A stretch of DNA of 23,765 nucleotides from CAZIVO01 sp964542765 (GCA_964542765.1 CAZIVO010000051.1:1-23765), one strand, 5' to 3'; counted from the first letter of the stretch, positions 14,685 to 22,351 are shown. The notes: generated by a model not told the origin, from the sequence alone. Made by a program: numbers and translations.

Positions 14685-16504
14685 TCCACTTTCTCGTTCA
14701 GAGCCTTGGCTACTGCTGAACTGATGACATCATCGGCAATCATTTGGGTCAGCTGCGAAAGCGCTTCGATGGCCGTGCTCAATGCTGCATCGTCAGCCTT
14801 GTCGAGTTGTGTTTCGACTTCGCGTGCGGCCTTCTCTATTCCGTAGGTCTGGTCCGGCGGGAGATCAGCTAGCTTCAGCGAGCTTCGGGTGCCCTTGACC
14901 ATGGCTTGTGCTTTGTTGCGTAACTCGATGGTCTCGCGCTTTGCCATGTCGTCGCCGGCATGTTCGAGGCTCTCGTGCATGATCGAATTGACTTCGTCTC
15001 TGGTCAGTCCGAACGAAGGGACAACCTGGATGCGGGCCTCGATGCCGGTGCGAATTTCTTTCGCGGTCACTGCAAGGACCCCATCGGCATCGATGAGAAA
15101 GGTGACAGCGATCCGAGGCAAGCCGGCGGGTGCCGGCGGGATCCCACTCAGCTTGAAGGAGCCGAGGTGGCGGCAATCCTCGGTCAATTCGCGCTCGCCC
15201 TGATAGATGTTGATGTTGACGCCGGTTTGATTGTCGGCCTGGGTGGAGAACTCCTCGGTGACGCTGGTCGGGATGGTCGCGTTGCGCATGATCAATTTGG
15301 AGACAACACCGCCCATGGTCTCGATGCCGAGCGACAGGGGGATCACGTCGAGGAGCAAGAGGGATCGATTTTCGCCGGCGAGCACATCGGCCTGGAGAGC
15401 AGCCCCGATCGCGATGGCCTGATCCGGGTCAATGTCGGTTTGCGGCGTCTTCTTGGTCAAGTTCGCCAACATCTGTCTTACCAGGGGGATACGAGTCGAG
15501 CCCCCGACCAGGACGATATCGTCGATTTCATCCATGGCGATGCCGGCGTCCTGGATTGCGCGTTGACAGCAGGCGAGGGTCTCCTCGACCAGCGGAGTGG
15601 CGAGTTCTTCGAACTCCGTTCGGGTGATCTTCAGACTCGTTGCTTCGCCTTTGCCGAGGTCGATTTCGAGCGTCGCTTCGACATCGTCAGACAGCTGGAT
15701 CTTCAAGTTTTCCGCAGAATGCTTGATCGCGCGGAGCGCGCTTTCAGGATGGTTGATCCCGCTCCGCACTCGTAATTCGGAGAGGACTCGGTCCGCGAGG
15801 AGGCGATCGAAATCGTCACCTCCTAGGTGAGTGTTTCCGGCCGTCGAGAGCACGCGGAATACGCCATCTTTGATCTTGAGGATGGAGACGTCGAAGGTGC
15901 CACCGCCGAGATCGTAGACCAGAACGATGCCGTCCTTGCTGCCGTCGATGCCGTAAGCGAGCGCCGCCGCGGTAGGCTCATTGATGATCCGCAGGCAATT
16001 GAGGCCGGCCAGAGAGGCTGCATCCTTGGTTGCCTGTCTTTGTGCGTCGTCGAAGTATGCGGGAACAGTGATGACAACATCAGCCACCTCTGCGCCCAGC
16101 GCAGCCTCTGCCTTGGTCTTGACCTCGGTGAGGATCATCGCCGAGATCTCTTCGGGTGAGTATTGTCGACCGTCGATCTCGACCCGCGCCAGTTGGCGTT
16201 CGCTGAGGACGACGGGATAGGGAAGATGTTCTGCCTCTCGGCGTGCCGATTCTCCTGCCTGTCCGATCAGACGTTTGATGGAGAAGACGGTTCGAGATGG
16301 TTGTTCGAGGAGTTGATCCTTGGCGGCGTCGCCAATCAGGGCGGCGCTGCCGTCTGCAGGAAAGAAGGCGATGGAGGGGGTCAGGGCTTGACCGGTCTGA
16401 TCTCGAAGCACGATGGCCGCGTCCCGACCCTTGACCGCGGCGAGGCTGTTGCTGGTGCCGAGGTCGATGCCGAGGATGAGCCGGGGGTCGCCTGATGGGG
16501 TCAC
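14681..16504 (-). CDS. hscA: Fe-S cluster assembly chaperone HscA (Hsp70 family)
   Basis: A specialised Hsp70 that, with HscB, binds the LPPVK loop of IscU and drives cluster transfer using ATP. It is 607 residues from GTG 16504, near the usual length of about 615. ATPase motifs are GIDLGTSNSL (12-21), the NEPTAAALAYG stretch, VYDLGGGTFDVSIL and VGGSTRIPLVRQML. The substrate-binding half starts near PLSLGIETMGG and has the family's NIYQGERELTEDCRHLG. Start choice: the frame extends to 16579, but a GTG at 16502-16504 overlaps the hscB stop in a GTGA, and it gives the expected N-terminus ahead of the first ATPase strand. The tight overlaps with hscB and fdx show one operon. It is distinguished from DnaK by context, by the N-terminus and by the absence of a long acidic tail. 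Confidence 0.93.
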   Translation of the reverse strand: MTPSGDPRLILGIDLGTSNSLAAVKGRDAAIVLRDQTGQALTPSIAFFPADGSAALIGDAAKDQLLEQPSRTVFSIKRLIGQAGESARREAEHLPYPVVLSERQLARVEIDGRQYSPEEISAMILTEVKTKAEAALGAEVADVVITVPAYFDDAQRQATKDAASLAGLNCLRIINEPTAAALAYGIDGSKDGIVLVYDLGGGTFDVSILKIKDGVFRVLSTAGNTHLGGDDFDRLLADRVLSELRVRSGINHPESALRAIKHSAENLKIQLSDDVEATLEIDLGKGEATSLKITRTEFEELATPLVEETLACCQRAIQDAGIAMDEIDDIVLVGGSTRIPLVRQMLANLTKKTPQTDIDPDQAIAIGAALQADVLAGENRSLLLLDVIPLSLGIETMGGVVSKLIMRNATIPTSVTEEFSTQADNQTGVNINIYQGERELTEDCRHLGSFKLSGIPPAPAGLPRIAVTFLIDADGVLAVTAKEIRTGIEARIQVVPSFGLTRDEVNSIMHESLEHAGDDMAKRETIELRNKAQAMVKGTRSSLKLADLPPDQTYGIEKAAREVETQLDKADDAALSTAIEALSQLTQMIADDVISSAVAKALNEKVE

Positions 16505-16983
16505 GGGAGGTTTCTCAGGTCCCCGACCGCTTTGCGGTGGTATTTCGATTGGTGAAACAAGACGGCGGCTTCTTCCCACCGCTTGTCGATGACCAGCGCG
16601 TGGAGTTGTTCGAGTGACTTTGTGACCCGCGACTCGAGTTGCTCGCGGAGCGAGGCTCTCTCTTCATCGGTTGCTTTGGCGATGGTCTCGGTTTGGTCCA
16701 TCATCTCCATCAAGAACATGGGGCAGAGATCCTTGGATCGTTCGATGGTTCCGGTCTGGCCCCTTTCGATCAGGATCCTGGCGCGTGTCCATGGGTCGGA
16801 AAGGGCTCGGTAAGCGTCGTTGATGTCGGCCGAACGTGCCACGACGGCCGCGTGTTTCTGTGGGTTGGCGTCATGGTGGAAGTCGGGGTGACATTCCCGC
16901 GAGCGCTGGAGGTAGGCGCGCTCAAGTTCTCCGAGATCGAGATCCATCTTCGGTGGAAGTTCAAGAACCTCGAAGGGGTTCAT
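16501..16983 (-). CDS. hscB: Co-chaperone HscB (J-domain protein)
   Basis: A 160-residue co-chaperone that delivers IscU to HscA and stimulates its ATPase. The N-terminal J domain begins MNPFEVLELPP and has the HPD motif at residues 32-34 (ECHPDFHHD), followed by the helix with INDAYRALSDPWTRARIL, which is diagnostic of HscB rather than DnaJ. The C-terminal three-helix domain, rich in charged residues (about 95-155), would bind IscU. There is no Cys4 zinc site at the N-terminus. The start lies 6 bases after the iscA stop, and the stop overlaps the hscA start. Confidence 0.93.
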   Translation of the reverse strand: MNPFEVLELPPKMDLDLGELERAYLQRSRECHPDFHHDANPQKHAAVVARSADINDAYRALSDPWTRARILIERGQTGTIERSKDLCPMFLMEMMDQTETIAKATDEERASLREQLESRVTKSLEQLHALVIDKRWEEAAVLFHQSKYHRKAVGDLRNLP

Positions 16984-16989
16984 TCGTGT

Positions 16990-17373
16990 TCAGGCCGAGA
17001 AGGAACTGCCGCAGCCGCAGGAGCCCGTGGCTTGCGGGTTTTCGAAAACGAAACCGCGGTTGAGCAGACCGTCGTTGAAGTCGATCGTCATGCCGCCAAC
17101 GAAGAACTCGCTCTTCTTGTCGATGATGAGCTTGACTCCATGCGATTCAAATTCCAGGTCGAATTCCGTTGGGCCTTCCTTGTCGAAGTCGAGGATGTAG
17201 GTCAGGCCGCTGCAGCCACCGCCCTTGGCGCCGACTCGCAGCCATGTTCTGGTGGGATCGAAACTTTGCTCGGTGAAGACGCGGCCGATCTCCTTTGCGG
17301 ACCGTTCCGTCAAGCGGACGCCACGATCACCTTCGACGGTTGTGTCTTCTGCGGTTTTGCTGTTGTCAGCCAT
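16990..17373 (-). CDS. iscA: Fe-S assembly protein IscA (A-type carrier)
   Basis: A 127-residue A-type carrier that holds iron or a [2Fe-2S]/[4Fe-4S] cluster on its way to target enzymes. The three conserved cysteines are present: Cys54 in GGGCSG and the pair Cys119/Cys121 in GSCGCGSSF near the C-terminus. FVGGMTIDFNDGLLNRGFVFENP is typical of the family. The protein has about 17 extra residues at the N-terminus relative to E. coli IscA. The start ATG at 17371-17373 lies four bases after the iscU stop; the open frame continues upstream in a low-complexity frame that overlaps iscU and is not used. Confidence 0.94.
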   Translation of the reverse strand: MADNSKTAEDTTVEGDRGVRLTERSAKEIGRVFTEQSFDPTRTWLRVGAKGGGCSGLTYILDFDKEGPTEFDLEFESHGVKLIIDKKSEFFVGGMTIDFNDGLLNRGFVFENPQATGSCGCGSSFSA

Positions 17374-17377
17374 GTCT

Positions 17378-17788
17378 TTACTCGGGTGTTCCGTCTTCAG
17401 CGTCTTTGTCGGTCTGTTTTTGACGATAGTCCTTGATGGCGGCCTTGATTGCATCTTCGGCGAGGACGGAGCAGTGCACCTTGACCGGTGGCAGGGAAAG
17501 TTCCTCGACGATCTGCGTATTTCGGATGGTTTCGGCATCGCCGACAGCAGTTCCCTTGAGCCATTCGGTGGCGAGGGATGATGAGGCGATGGCAGAGCCA
17601 CAGCCATAGGTCTTGAACTTGGCATCGATGATGGTGCCGTCATCGTCGACCTCGATTTGCAGTTTCATGACGTCACCACACTCGGGGGCACCAACCATGC
17701 CGGTGCCGACATTGTCGGCGTCTTTGTCGAGAGAGCCGACATTGCGTGGGTTGTTGTAGTGGTCGAGGACCTTGTCGCTATATGCCAT
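17378..17788 (-). CDS. iscU: Iron-sulfur scaffold protein IscU
   Basis: The scaffold on which IscS-derived sulfur and iron are assembled. It is 136 residues, with all hallmarks: Cys37 and Asp39 in GAPECGDVM, Cys63 in YGCGSAIASSS, Cys106 in VHCSVLA, and the HscA recognition loop LPPVK at residues 99-103. It lies 9 bases after the iscS stop. The charged tail after about residue 125 is slightly longer than in E. coli. The match is close to textbook IscU, not SufU or NifU, because neither a zinc-type insertion nor an Nfu domain is present. Confidence 0.97.
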   Translation of the reverse strand: MAYSDKVLDHYNNPRNVGSLDKDADNVGTGMVGAPECGDVMKLQIEVDDDGTIIDAKFKTYGCGSAIASSSLATEWLKGTAVGDAETIRNTQIVEELSLPPVKVHCSVLAEDAIKAAIKDYRQKQTDKDAEDGTPE

Positions 17789-17797
17789 GATTTGATC

Positions 17798-19018
17798 TCA
17801 GTTATGTGTCCATTCAATTTTAGATGGGTCGATACCCTCTTGAACCATCTCCCACAGTGGGGACATTTCACGCAGTCGCTGAACTTCGTCGCAGACGCGC
17901 CCTACCACGTAGTCGATCTCTTCTTCGGTGTTGAATCGGCCGAGTGAGAAGCGGATTGAACTGTGCGCCAATTCATCGCCGAGACCGAGGCATTTGAGCA
18001 CGTAACTCGGCTCCAGGCTGGCGGAGGTGCAGGCTGACCCCGACGAGATGGCTATGTCTTTCAGCCCCATGATCAAGGACTCACCCTCCACGTAGGGGAA
18101 GGAGATATTGGTCAGGTGCGGCAGGCGGTGTTCTTCGTTGCCGTTCAACACGGCGTCCGGCAGGCGTTCCAGGACTCCTTGTTGGAGCCGGTCCCGCAGT
18201 TTCGAGAGGTGCGTGACCTCTGCGTCGAATTCGGTTCTGGCGAGGCGCGCGGCTTCGCCCATGCCGATGATCCCGGTCACGTTGAGGGTGCCTGAGCGCA
18301 TGCCGCGTTCGTGACCGCCGCCATCGAGGATAGGAGACAGTCGAACGCGCGGTTTCTTGCGGCGGACGTAGAGGCAGCCGACTCCCTTGGGCCCGTAGAA
18401 CTTGTGCGCCGACAAGGACAGGAGGTCGACGTTTTGCGCGATGACATCGAGCGGGACCTTGCCAGCGGCCTGGGTGGCGTCGGTGTGGAACAGGACACCT
18501 TTCTCCTTGGCGATGGCGCCGATTTCGGCGATCGGGTGCAGCGTGCCAATTTCGTTGTTCGCCGCCATCAGCGAGATGAGGATGGTTTCATCCCGGATGG
18601 TTTCGCGCAGATGTTCGAGGTCGATCCGGCCGGTTCCATCGACCTCAAGATAGGTCACATCGTAGCCTTGGGTCTCGAGGAACTTCATCGGGTCGAGCAC
18701 AGCCTTGTGCTCGGTGACACAGGTGATCAGGTGGTTGCCCTTGGGGCGGTACATTGTCGCCGCCCCCTTGATTGCCAGATTGTTGGCTTCGGTTGATCCG
18801 CTGGTCCAGATGATCTCCTTGGAGATTGCGCCGATCAACTGGGCAACTTCTTCGCGCGCCTGTTCGATAGCCGCCTCGGCTGCCCAGCCGAAGACGTGGT
18901 TGCGGCTGGCGGCATTGCCGTACTGTTTGCTGAAGAACGGCAAGAGCTTCTCGACGACACGAGGGTCGCAGGGGGTCGTCGCACTGTAGTCCATGTAGAC
19001 CGGTGTCTCGACCGTCAT
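17798..19018 (-). CDS. iscS: Cysteine desulfurase IscS
   Basis: A pyridoxal-phosphate enzyme that takes sulfur from cysteine as a persulfide and passes it to IscU. It is 406 residues from ATG 19018, close to the normal 404. Seen are MDYSATTPCDPRV, SGSTEANNLAIKG, EHKAVLDP (His104), HTDATQAAGK, the PLP lysine Lys206 in SLSAHKFYGPKG, and the mobile-loop cysteine Cys330 in SSGSACTSASLEPSYVLK, which is the group I (IscS/NifS) type. The C-terminal tail EMSPLWEM...DPSKIEWTHN is the IscS partner-docking end. The start overlaps the iscR stop (ATGA), so regulator and enzyme are co-translated. Confidence 0.97.
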   Translation of the reverse strand: MTVETPVYMDYSATTPCDPRVVEKLLPFFSKQYGNAASRNHVFGWAAEAAIEQAREEVAQLIGAISKEIIWTSGSTEANNLAIKGAATMYRPKGNHLITCVTEHKAVLDPMKFLETQGYDVTYLEVDGTGRIDLEHLRETIRDETILISLMAANNEIGTLHPIAEIGAIAKEKGVLFHTDATQAAGKVPLDVIAQNVDLLSLSAHKFYGPKGVGCLYVRRKKPRVRLSPILDGGGHERGMRSGTLNVTGIIGMGEAARLARTEFDAEVTHLSKLRDRLQQGVLERLPDAVLNGNEEHRLPHLTNISFPYVEGESLIMGLKDIAISSGSACTSASLEPSYVLKCLGLGDELAHSSIRFSLGRFNTEEEIDYVVGRVCDEVQRLREMSPLWEMVQEGIDPSKIEWTHN

Positions 19019-19536
19019 CTCTGGCCTCCGATTGCAGGTAGGGGCGAGGGTGGGGTGGCGCAGCTGCGCAACGGTTCCTCTTTGATTTCGATGAGTTCGC
19101 CGAGAGTCGTGTTTTCGAGCACGCGCGCGATTCTCTGATGGAGCAGCCGCATGGCGTGCTTCGATGCACAAAGGCTGTTGATGTTGCAACTGTGGCTCAG
19201 GTCTTCGGGATCGTCGGTCAAGGGGGTGCCAGCGAGGTTGGTCGCACAGTCGACGAGAACAAAAGACCCCATGATCGGCTCAAGAATCTCTCGCAGGCTC
19301 ATCTCCTTGGCCGGTACGGCGAGTCGGTAGCCACCGCGGATACCCCTGGTCGACTCCAGCAGGCCGGCCTGCGTGAGCAGTTTGAGGAGATTGGCGATGA
19401 CCGAGCGGTTGATATTGCTATGGTCAGCAACTTCCTGGGCACTCACCACGCAGGCGCTGCCAGCAACGGCTCCCTGTCTCGACAGGAAGCCCAGTATGAA
19501 AATGGCGTAGTCGCCTTTCTTTGAGATTCGAAACAT
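19015..19536 (-). CDS. iscR: Rrf2-family Fe-S sensing regulator (IscR-like)
   Basis: A 173-residue winged-helix regulator, first gene of the isc operon, expected to bind a [2Fe-2S] cluster and repress the operon when clusters are plentiful. The N-terminal Rrf2 core is clear: KKGDYAIFILGFLSRQ, SAQEVADHSNINRSVIANLLKLLTQAGLL, the wing STRGIRGGYRLA, and the dimer helix ending TTLGELIEI. Cysteines 97, 117 and 123 with His127 probably hold the cluster. The Cys97-Cys117 gap of 19 residues is much longer than the five residues in E. coli IscR. The start ATG at 19534-19536 gives the canonical N-terminus; the upstream extension to 19581 is rejected. The gene overlaps iscS by 4 bases. It could be another Rrf2 subtype, but operon position argues for IscR. 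Confidence 0.9.
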   Translation of the reverse strand: MFRISKKGDYAIFILGFLSRQGAVAGSACVVSAQEVADHSNINRSVIANLLKLLTQAGLLESTRGIRGGYRLAVPAKEMSLREILEPIMGSFVLVDCATNLAGTPLTDDPEDLSHSCNINSLCASKHAMRLLHQRIARVLENTTLGELIEIKEEPLRSCATPPSPLPAIGGQR

Positions 19537-19595
19537 CTTGGTCAGCGCCCGGCAGGCCGAACCCGGTACACGGCTCCACAAAAGAGGGCCTGTTC

Positions 19596-19644
19596 AGGGC
19601 TATATACGACTGTATCGGTTAATAAAGCCCCGCAGAAGGGCTAT
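19596..19644. repeat. Two direct copies of AGGGCTAT, 41 bp apart
   Basis: AGGGCTAT occurs at 19596-19603 and 19637-19644. The copies are 41 bases start to start, about four helical turns, so both would face the same side of the DNA. An overlapping imperfect inverted repeat (AATAAAGCCC...GGGCTATTT at about 19621-19646) uses the second copy. Both copies lie in the iscR-ygfZ control region. This may be a second regulator's site pair; the role is inferred only from position. Confidence 0.3.
19602..19626. promoter_or_regulatory. Candidate IscR-type operator in iscR/ygfZ divergent region
   Basis: The sequence resembles one half of the proteobacterial IscR type 1 site: ATA, then CGACTGTATC, then GGTTAA. 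The left half matches well (GACT and AT-rich centre) and the right half is degenerate. It also reads as an imperfect palindrome TAxxCGA...TCGxxTA. It lies about 65-90 bases upstream of the iscR start and 40-65 bases before ygfZ. On the minus strand TATATA (19601-19606) could be the iscR -10 box, so binding would block the promoter. No convincing -35 was found. Confidence 0.4.
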
Positions 19645-19666
19645 TTCTAAACATTCCAACTCCCCC

Positions 19667-20596
19667 ATGCGGATTCGAGACATTTTTCCCGAGCCACTGA
19701 TGGCGCAGGGGCCCTGGTCGCGTGATGCGGCTGATCGCCAGTTGATCGGGGTTTCAGGCCCTGACGCCCTCGATTTCCTCCAGCGCTTGTGTTCCCAGGA
19801 CCTCGAAAGGATCGGCGACCACGCCAGCCGACCGGCGACCTTTCTCGATGGCAAGGGAAAGCTCTTGGCCACCTGCCTGATCGCCAAGGGTGCCGGAGGT
19901 TTCTGGCTGGAAACCGATGCTGATCAGGCCCATGGGTTGCTCGAGTATCTGGATCGCTATCATTTCGTCGAGGATCTTGAACTGCACGGCCCGGACGAAT
20001 TCATGTGCGGTGAGTTGATGGGCCCGGGTTCGCTGGCGATGGCCGGGGTGGGGGCCGGAAAGGTCGTGGAAAACGACGGCGCCATCTTGATCACCGGTGA
20101 GCGATACGGCCTGGAGTGGGCGAGATGGCATGCTCGGAAAGGCGGGCCGAATCCGCCGTGGACCGGCGCGAACCCGGGGGCTCTCACCGACTCGCTTGCG
20201 GAGGCCTTGAGGATCTGCGCGGGCATCGTGAGGGTGGGCATGGATACCGAGCCGACGACCCTGGGGCCCGAGGCGAACCTCGACGATCATATTTCCTTGA
20301 CCAAGGGTTGCTACACGGGGCAAGAGGTGGTCGCCCGCATCGATACCTATGGCCATGTGAATCGGCTTCTGTGTCCATTGCGTCTCGCCAGTTGTGACGA
20401 GATCGTTGTCGGAACCAATCTGGTTGAGACCGAGGAGGGGCAGCCCGTCGGCAGGGTCATGACGACATCGCAGATCCCCGGCGCCGACTTCAAAGTTGGT
20501 TTGGGATTCCTGCCCGCGGATGTCCGAGAGCCGGGAACCGAACTCCGACTCAAGAATGCTGACGGTGTGGCGGTGCGTGTTCTGACCTTCGAGTGA
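19667..20596 (+). CDS. ygfZ: Folate-binding Fe-S maintenance protein YgfZ (CAF17/GcvT-like)
   Basis: A 309-residue tetrahydrofolate-dependent protein that helps build or repair certain Fe-S enzymes. The signature KGCYTGQE lies at residues 213-220, with its conserved Cys, followed by VVARIDTYGHVNRLL. The GcvT-like N-terminal fold is seen in ISVGPDALDFLQ-type strands (here LIGVSGPDALDFLQRLCSQDL) and in FLDGKGKLLATC. The ATG at 19667 gives the normal N-terminus; an upstream in-frame extension to 19538 runs through the promoter region and is not used. It is divergent from the isc operon, which matches its role and suggests shared control by IscR. Its stop is three bases from that of the convergent isomerase gene. 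Confidence 0.93.
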   Translation: MRIRDIFPEPLMAQGPWSRDAADRQLIGVSGPDALDFLQRLCSQDLERIGDHASRPATFLDGKGKLLATCLIAKGAGGFWLETDADQAHGLLEYLDRYHFVEDLELHGPDEFMCGELMGPGSLAMAGVGAGKVVENDGAILITGERYGLEWARWHARKGGPNPPWTGANPGALTDSLAEALRICAGIVRVGMDTEPTTLGPEANLDDHISLTKGCYTGQEVVARIDTYGHVNRLLCPLRLASCDEIVVGTNLVETEEGQPVGRVMTTSQIPGADFKVGLGFLPADVREPGTELRLKNADGVAVRVLTFE

Positions 20597-20599
20597 TGC

Positions 20600-21955
20600 T
20601 CAGTATTCGAACTGGATAGCGGCGTCGGCCAGGATCTTTTGTCGGAGTTTCTGGCGGAGCGCTTCGCGCATGCGGTCGGTCAAGACGATGTCAGGGGGGG
20701 CGGGTTCGATTTCTGTGACGCGGAGCAGATAGAAGCCAAGCTCACTACGGATCGGCGCCGAGATTTCATGTAAGGGAAGGAGGAAACCTGCGCCGATGAC
20801 CTGAGCGGGTATCGCAGTGGTCGGGCTCGAACTTTTCTCATGGTGCCACCCGCTGTCACCACCGCTGACCTTCGTGTAGGGGTCATCGCTGTAGCGACGG
20901 GCGGCATTGCTGAAGGATATGGAGTCCAAGATCAGAGCCCGGGTGCGCTTGCATTTCTGTTCCGCTGTGTCGAGATCGCGGGTTCCTTCAGGGGTCAGCG
21001 GAGCTGCGACGAACAGGATTTGTAGCTTGCGGCGGGGGCCGTGGTGGCGGAGGACGGCTTCTCTGTCCGTCTCCAATCGCTGGCTGAGTTGCTCGTCGGG
21101 ATGCAGTTCACGGACCAGTTTGCGTTCCTGTAGCTGGGCCCGGACCACGGGAGAGCGCCGGAGTTCTTCGATGCTGCTCCCTTGAGATTCCAAGACCTGT
21201 GCGAAGGGGACGCCCCTCATTCTGGGGTCATTTTCGACAGCCCGTTGGCGTGCGGCGACTTCGTGCCGCATGTCATCATCGGTCACTTCGATGTTGTGAG
21301 CTTTTGCCCTCGCCGCGAGGCTGCGCTTGACGATGATCTGGCGCAGGTATTTACGGCGTTCTTCGACATCGGAACTACGGACAATAAATCTTCCGAGGTC
21401 CAGATCCGTCAGGATTCGAGCGCCAACACGCGCGACTTGGCCTGGGGCCAGTTGTTTGGTTTCAGTGATCACCTTGTTTCGAGTTCTGGCTTCCTTGACC
21501 CACAGGCTGCGCATTGCCGACGTCACCTCTTCATCTTCCTTGAGTTCGGCGGTTTCCCGTACCAGTCGTTCCTGCGCAACGATCAAGGATGCGTATTCTT
21601 CGAACTGCTTGCGCGTCATGCTTTTCTGTGAGAGCAGCGTGCTGAGATTCTTCCCGTGGCTTTCGAGTTGCCTTTCGAGCTTGGCGATCCAGCGGCGAGC
21701 CTCGGCGGCGGATGGGGTCAGGCCCTTGTCTGCTGCCGCACGGTGTACCAGTTCGAGGTCGATCAGGTTCCGCAGAGCTTCACGGCCACGGTCCGTATGC
21801 TGAAATCGACGCAGCATTTCGAAGGCGAGATCGTCCACCGAGACGATCGCAGGTTTGCCGAGGAGGCTGAATCGGGCGGCGACTGTATTCAGGGTCTGGC
21901 CACTCAGGGGCACAGATATCACAATCGCCGGCAGGATGACCATCATGAGGCGCAT
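20600..21955 (-). CDS. Exported parvulin-type peptidyl-prolyl isomerase (SurA/PpiC-like)
   Basis: A 451-residue protein with a signal peptide (MRLMMVILPAIVISVPLSGQ, cleavage near residue 20), so it acts in the periplasm. The long, charged helical N-terminal part (about 40-290) resembles the chaperone region of SurA/PrsA proteins and seems to contain two similar helical segments. One parvulin rotamase domain lies at about 305-416: LQILFVAAPLTPEG, FSNAARRYSDDPYTKVSGGDSGW, then IPAQVIGAGFLLPLHEISAPIRSELGFYLLRVTE. The C-terminal helix follows. The start ATG at 21953-21955 is supported by AAGG about seven bases upstream; the frame extends to 22045 but without a signal-like start. It is expected to assist folding of outer-membrane or secreted proteins. 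It has one rotamase domain, not two as in E. coli SurA, so I give no symbol. Confidence 0.88.
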   Translation of the reverse strand: MRLMMVILPAIVISVPLSGQTLNTVAARFSLLGKPAIVSVDDLAFEMLRRFQHTDRGREALRNLIDLELVHRAAADKGLTPSAAEARRWIAKLERQLESHGKNLSTLLSQKSMTRKQFEEYASLIVAQERLVRETAELKEDEEVTSAMRSLWVKEARTRNKVITETKQLAPGQVARVGARILTDLDLGRFIVRSSDVEERRKYLRQIIVKRSLAARAKAHNIEVTDDDMRHEVAARQRAVENDPRMRGVPFAQVLESQGSSIEELRRSPVVRAQLQERKLVRELHPDEQLSQRLETDREAVLRHHGPRRKLQILFVAAPLTPEGTRDLDTAEQKCKRTRALILDSISFSNAARRYSDDPYTKVSGGDSGWHHEKSSSPTTAIPAQVIGAGFLLPLHEISAPIRSELGFYLLRVTEIEPAPPDIVLTDRMREALRQKLRQKILADAAIQFEY

Positions 21956-21970
21956 GATCGGCCTTATAGC

Positions 21971-21980
21971 CGACCGGTCG
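21971..21980. promoter_or_regulatory. 10-bp palindrome upstream of the isomerase gene
   Basis: CGACCGGTCG is a perfect palindrome lying 15 bases before the leftward isomerase start, in the divergent gap to the small membrane protein gene. It could be an operator or part of a leader hairpin. A motif this short may be chance. Confidence 0.2.
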
Positions 21981-22058
21981 TTGTTTGGCCTACTGTCTGT
22001 CGAGAAACGGTGGCGGAGGGGTTGCTTTCGGCCGCAATCGATCACCGAGGACTATTTG

Positions 22059-22065
22059 TATAAAT
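22059..22065 (+). promoter_or_regulatory. Possible -10 box for small membrane protein gene
   Basis: TATAAAT stands about 60 bases before the ATG at 22124 and is the most AT-rich -10-like word in this gap. The -35 position at optimal spacing (ATCGAT-like) is poor, so this is only a weak promoter candidate. Confidence 0.25.
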
Positions 22066-22123
22066 CGTCCGTTCTTCGATGCCTTGCACTCAACAACACA
22101 CCGCTGTTGTGGCTAGGATCCCC

Positions 22124-22351
22124 ATGATGACGCAGTTTCTCTTGCGAGGCGGCCCTTTGGGTCATCGCCTCTGGTTGTTCGCCTTTGTTCCCGGAGCGTT
22201 GTCCTTGCTTCTTGGTATCCTGATCGCGATCAATCCGGATTTGCTCATCACCCTGGTTTCCGGTGTGTTGGTGCTTCTTGGTTTGATTCTGGTTTCGGTG
22301 GGTTTGCGCCTGAGAGCAGCGGGAAAGATGTCAAAGCCGTGGGGGTCATGA
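22124..22351 (+). CDS. Small two-helix membrane protein (DUF3096-like)
   Basis: A 75-residue protein with two hydrophobic helices (about residues 17-34 and 38-60) joined by a short turn, AINPDLL, and a basic tail. The pattern of a glycine-containing helix, a P-x-LL turn and a second L/V/G helix resembles small DUF3096-type membrane proteins, but I cannot confirm this. AGGA lies about six bases before ATG 22124; an upstream in-frame start at 22079 would add a non-hydrophobic stretch and is less likely. Thirty bases separate its stop from the malic enzyme start on the same strand, so co-transcription is possible. Function is unknown. Confidence 0.6.
   Translation: MMTQFLLRGGPLGHRLWLFAFVPGALSLLLGILIAINPDLLITLVSGVLVLLGLILVSVGLRLRAAGKMSKPWGS

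Noticed and set aside
16505..16579. Longer HscA N-terminus starting at 16579
   Set aside because: It would lie inside hscB in another frame, adds a Pro/Ser/Arg-rich stretch not seen in HscA, and ignores the GTGA coupling start.
17374..17643. N-terminal extension of IscA overlapping iscU
   Set aside because: The low-complexity Pro/Ser/Arg composition is typical of a shadow frame of iscU; ATG 17373 gives a normal IscA.
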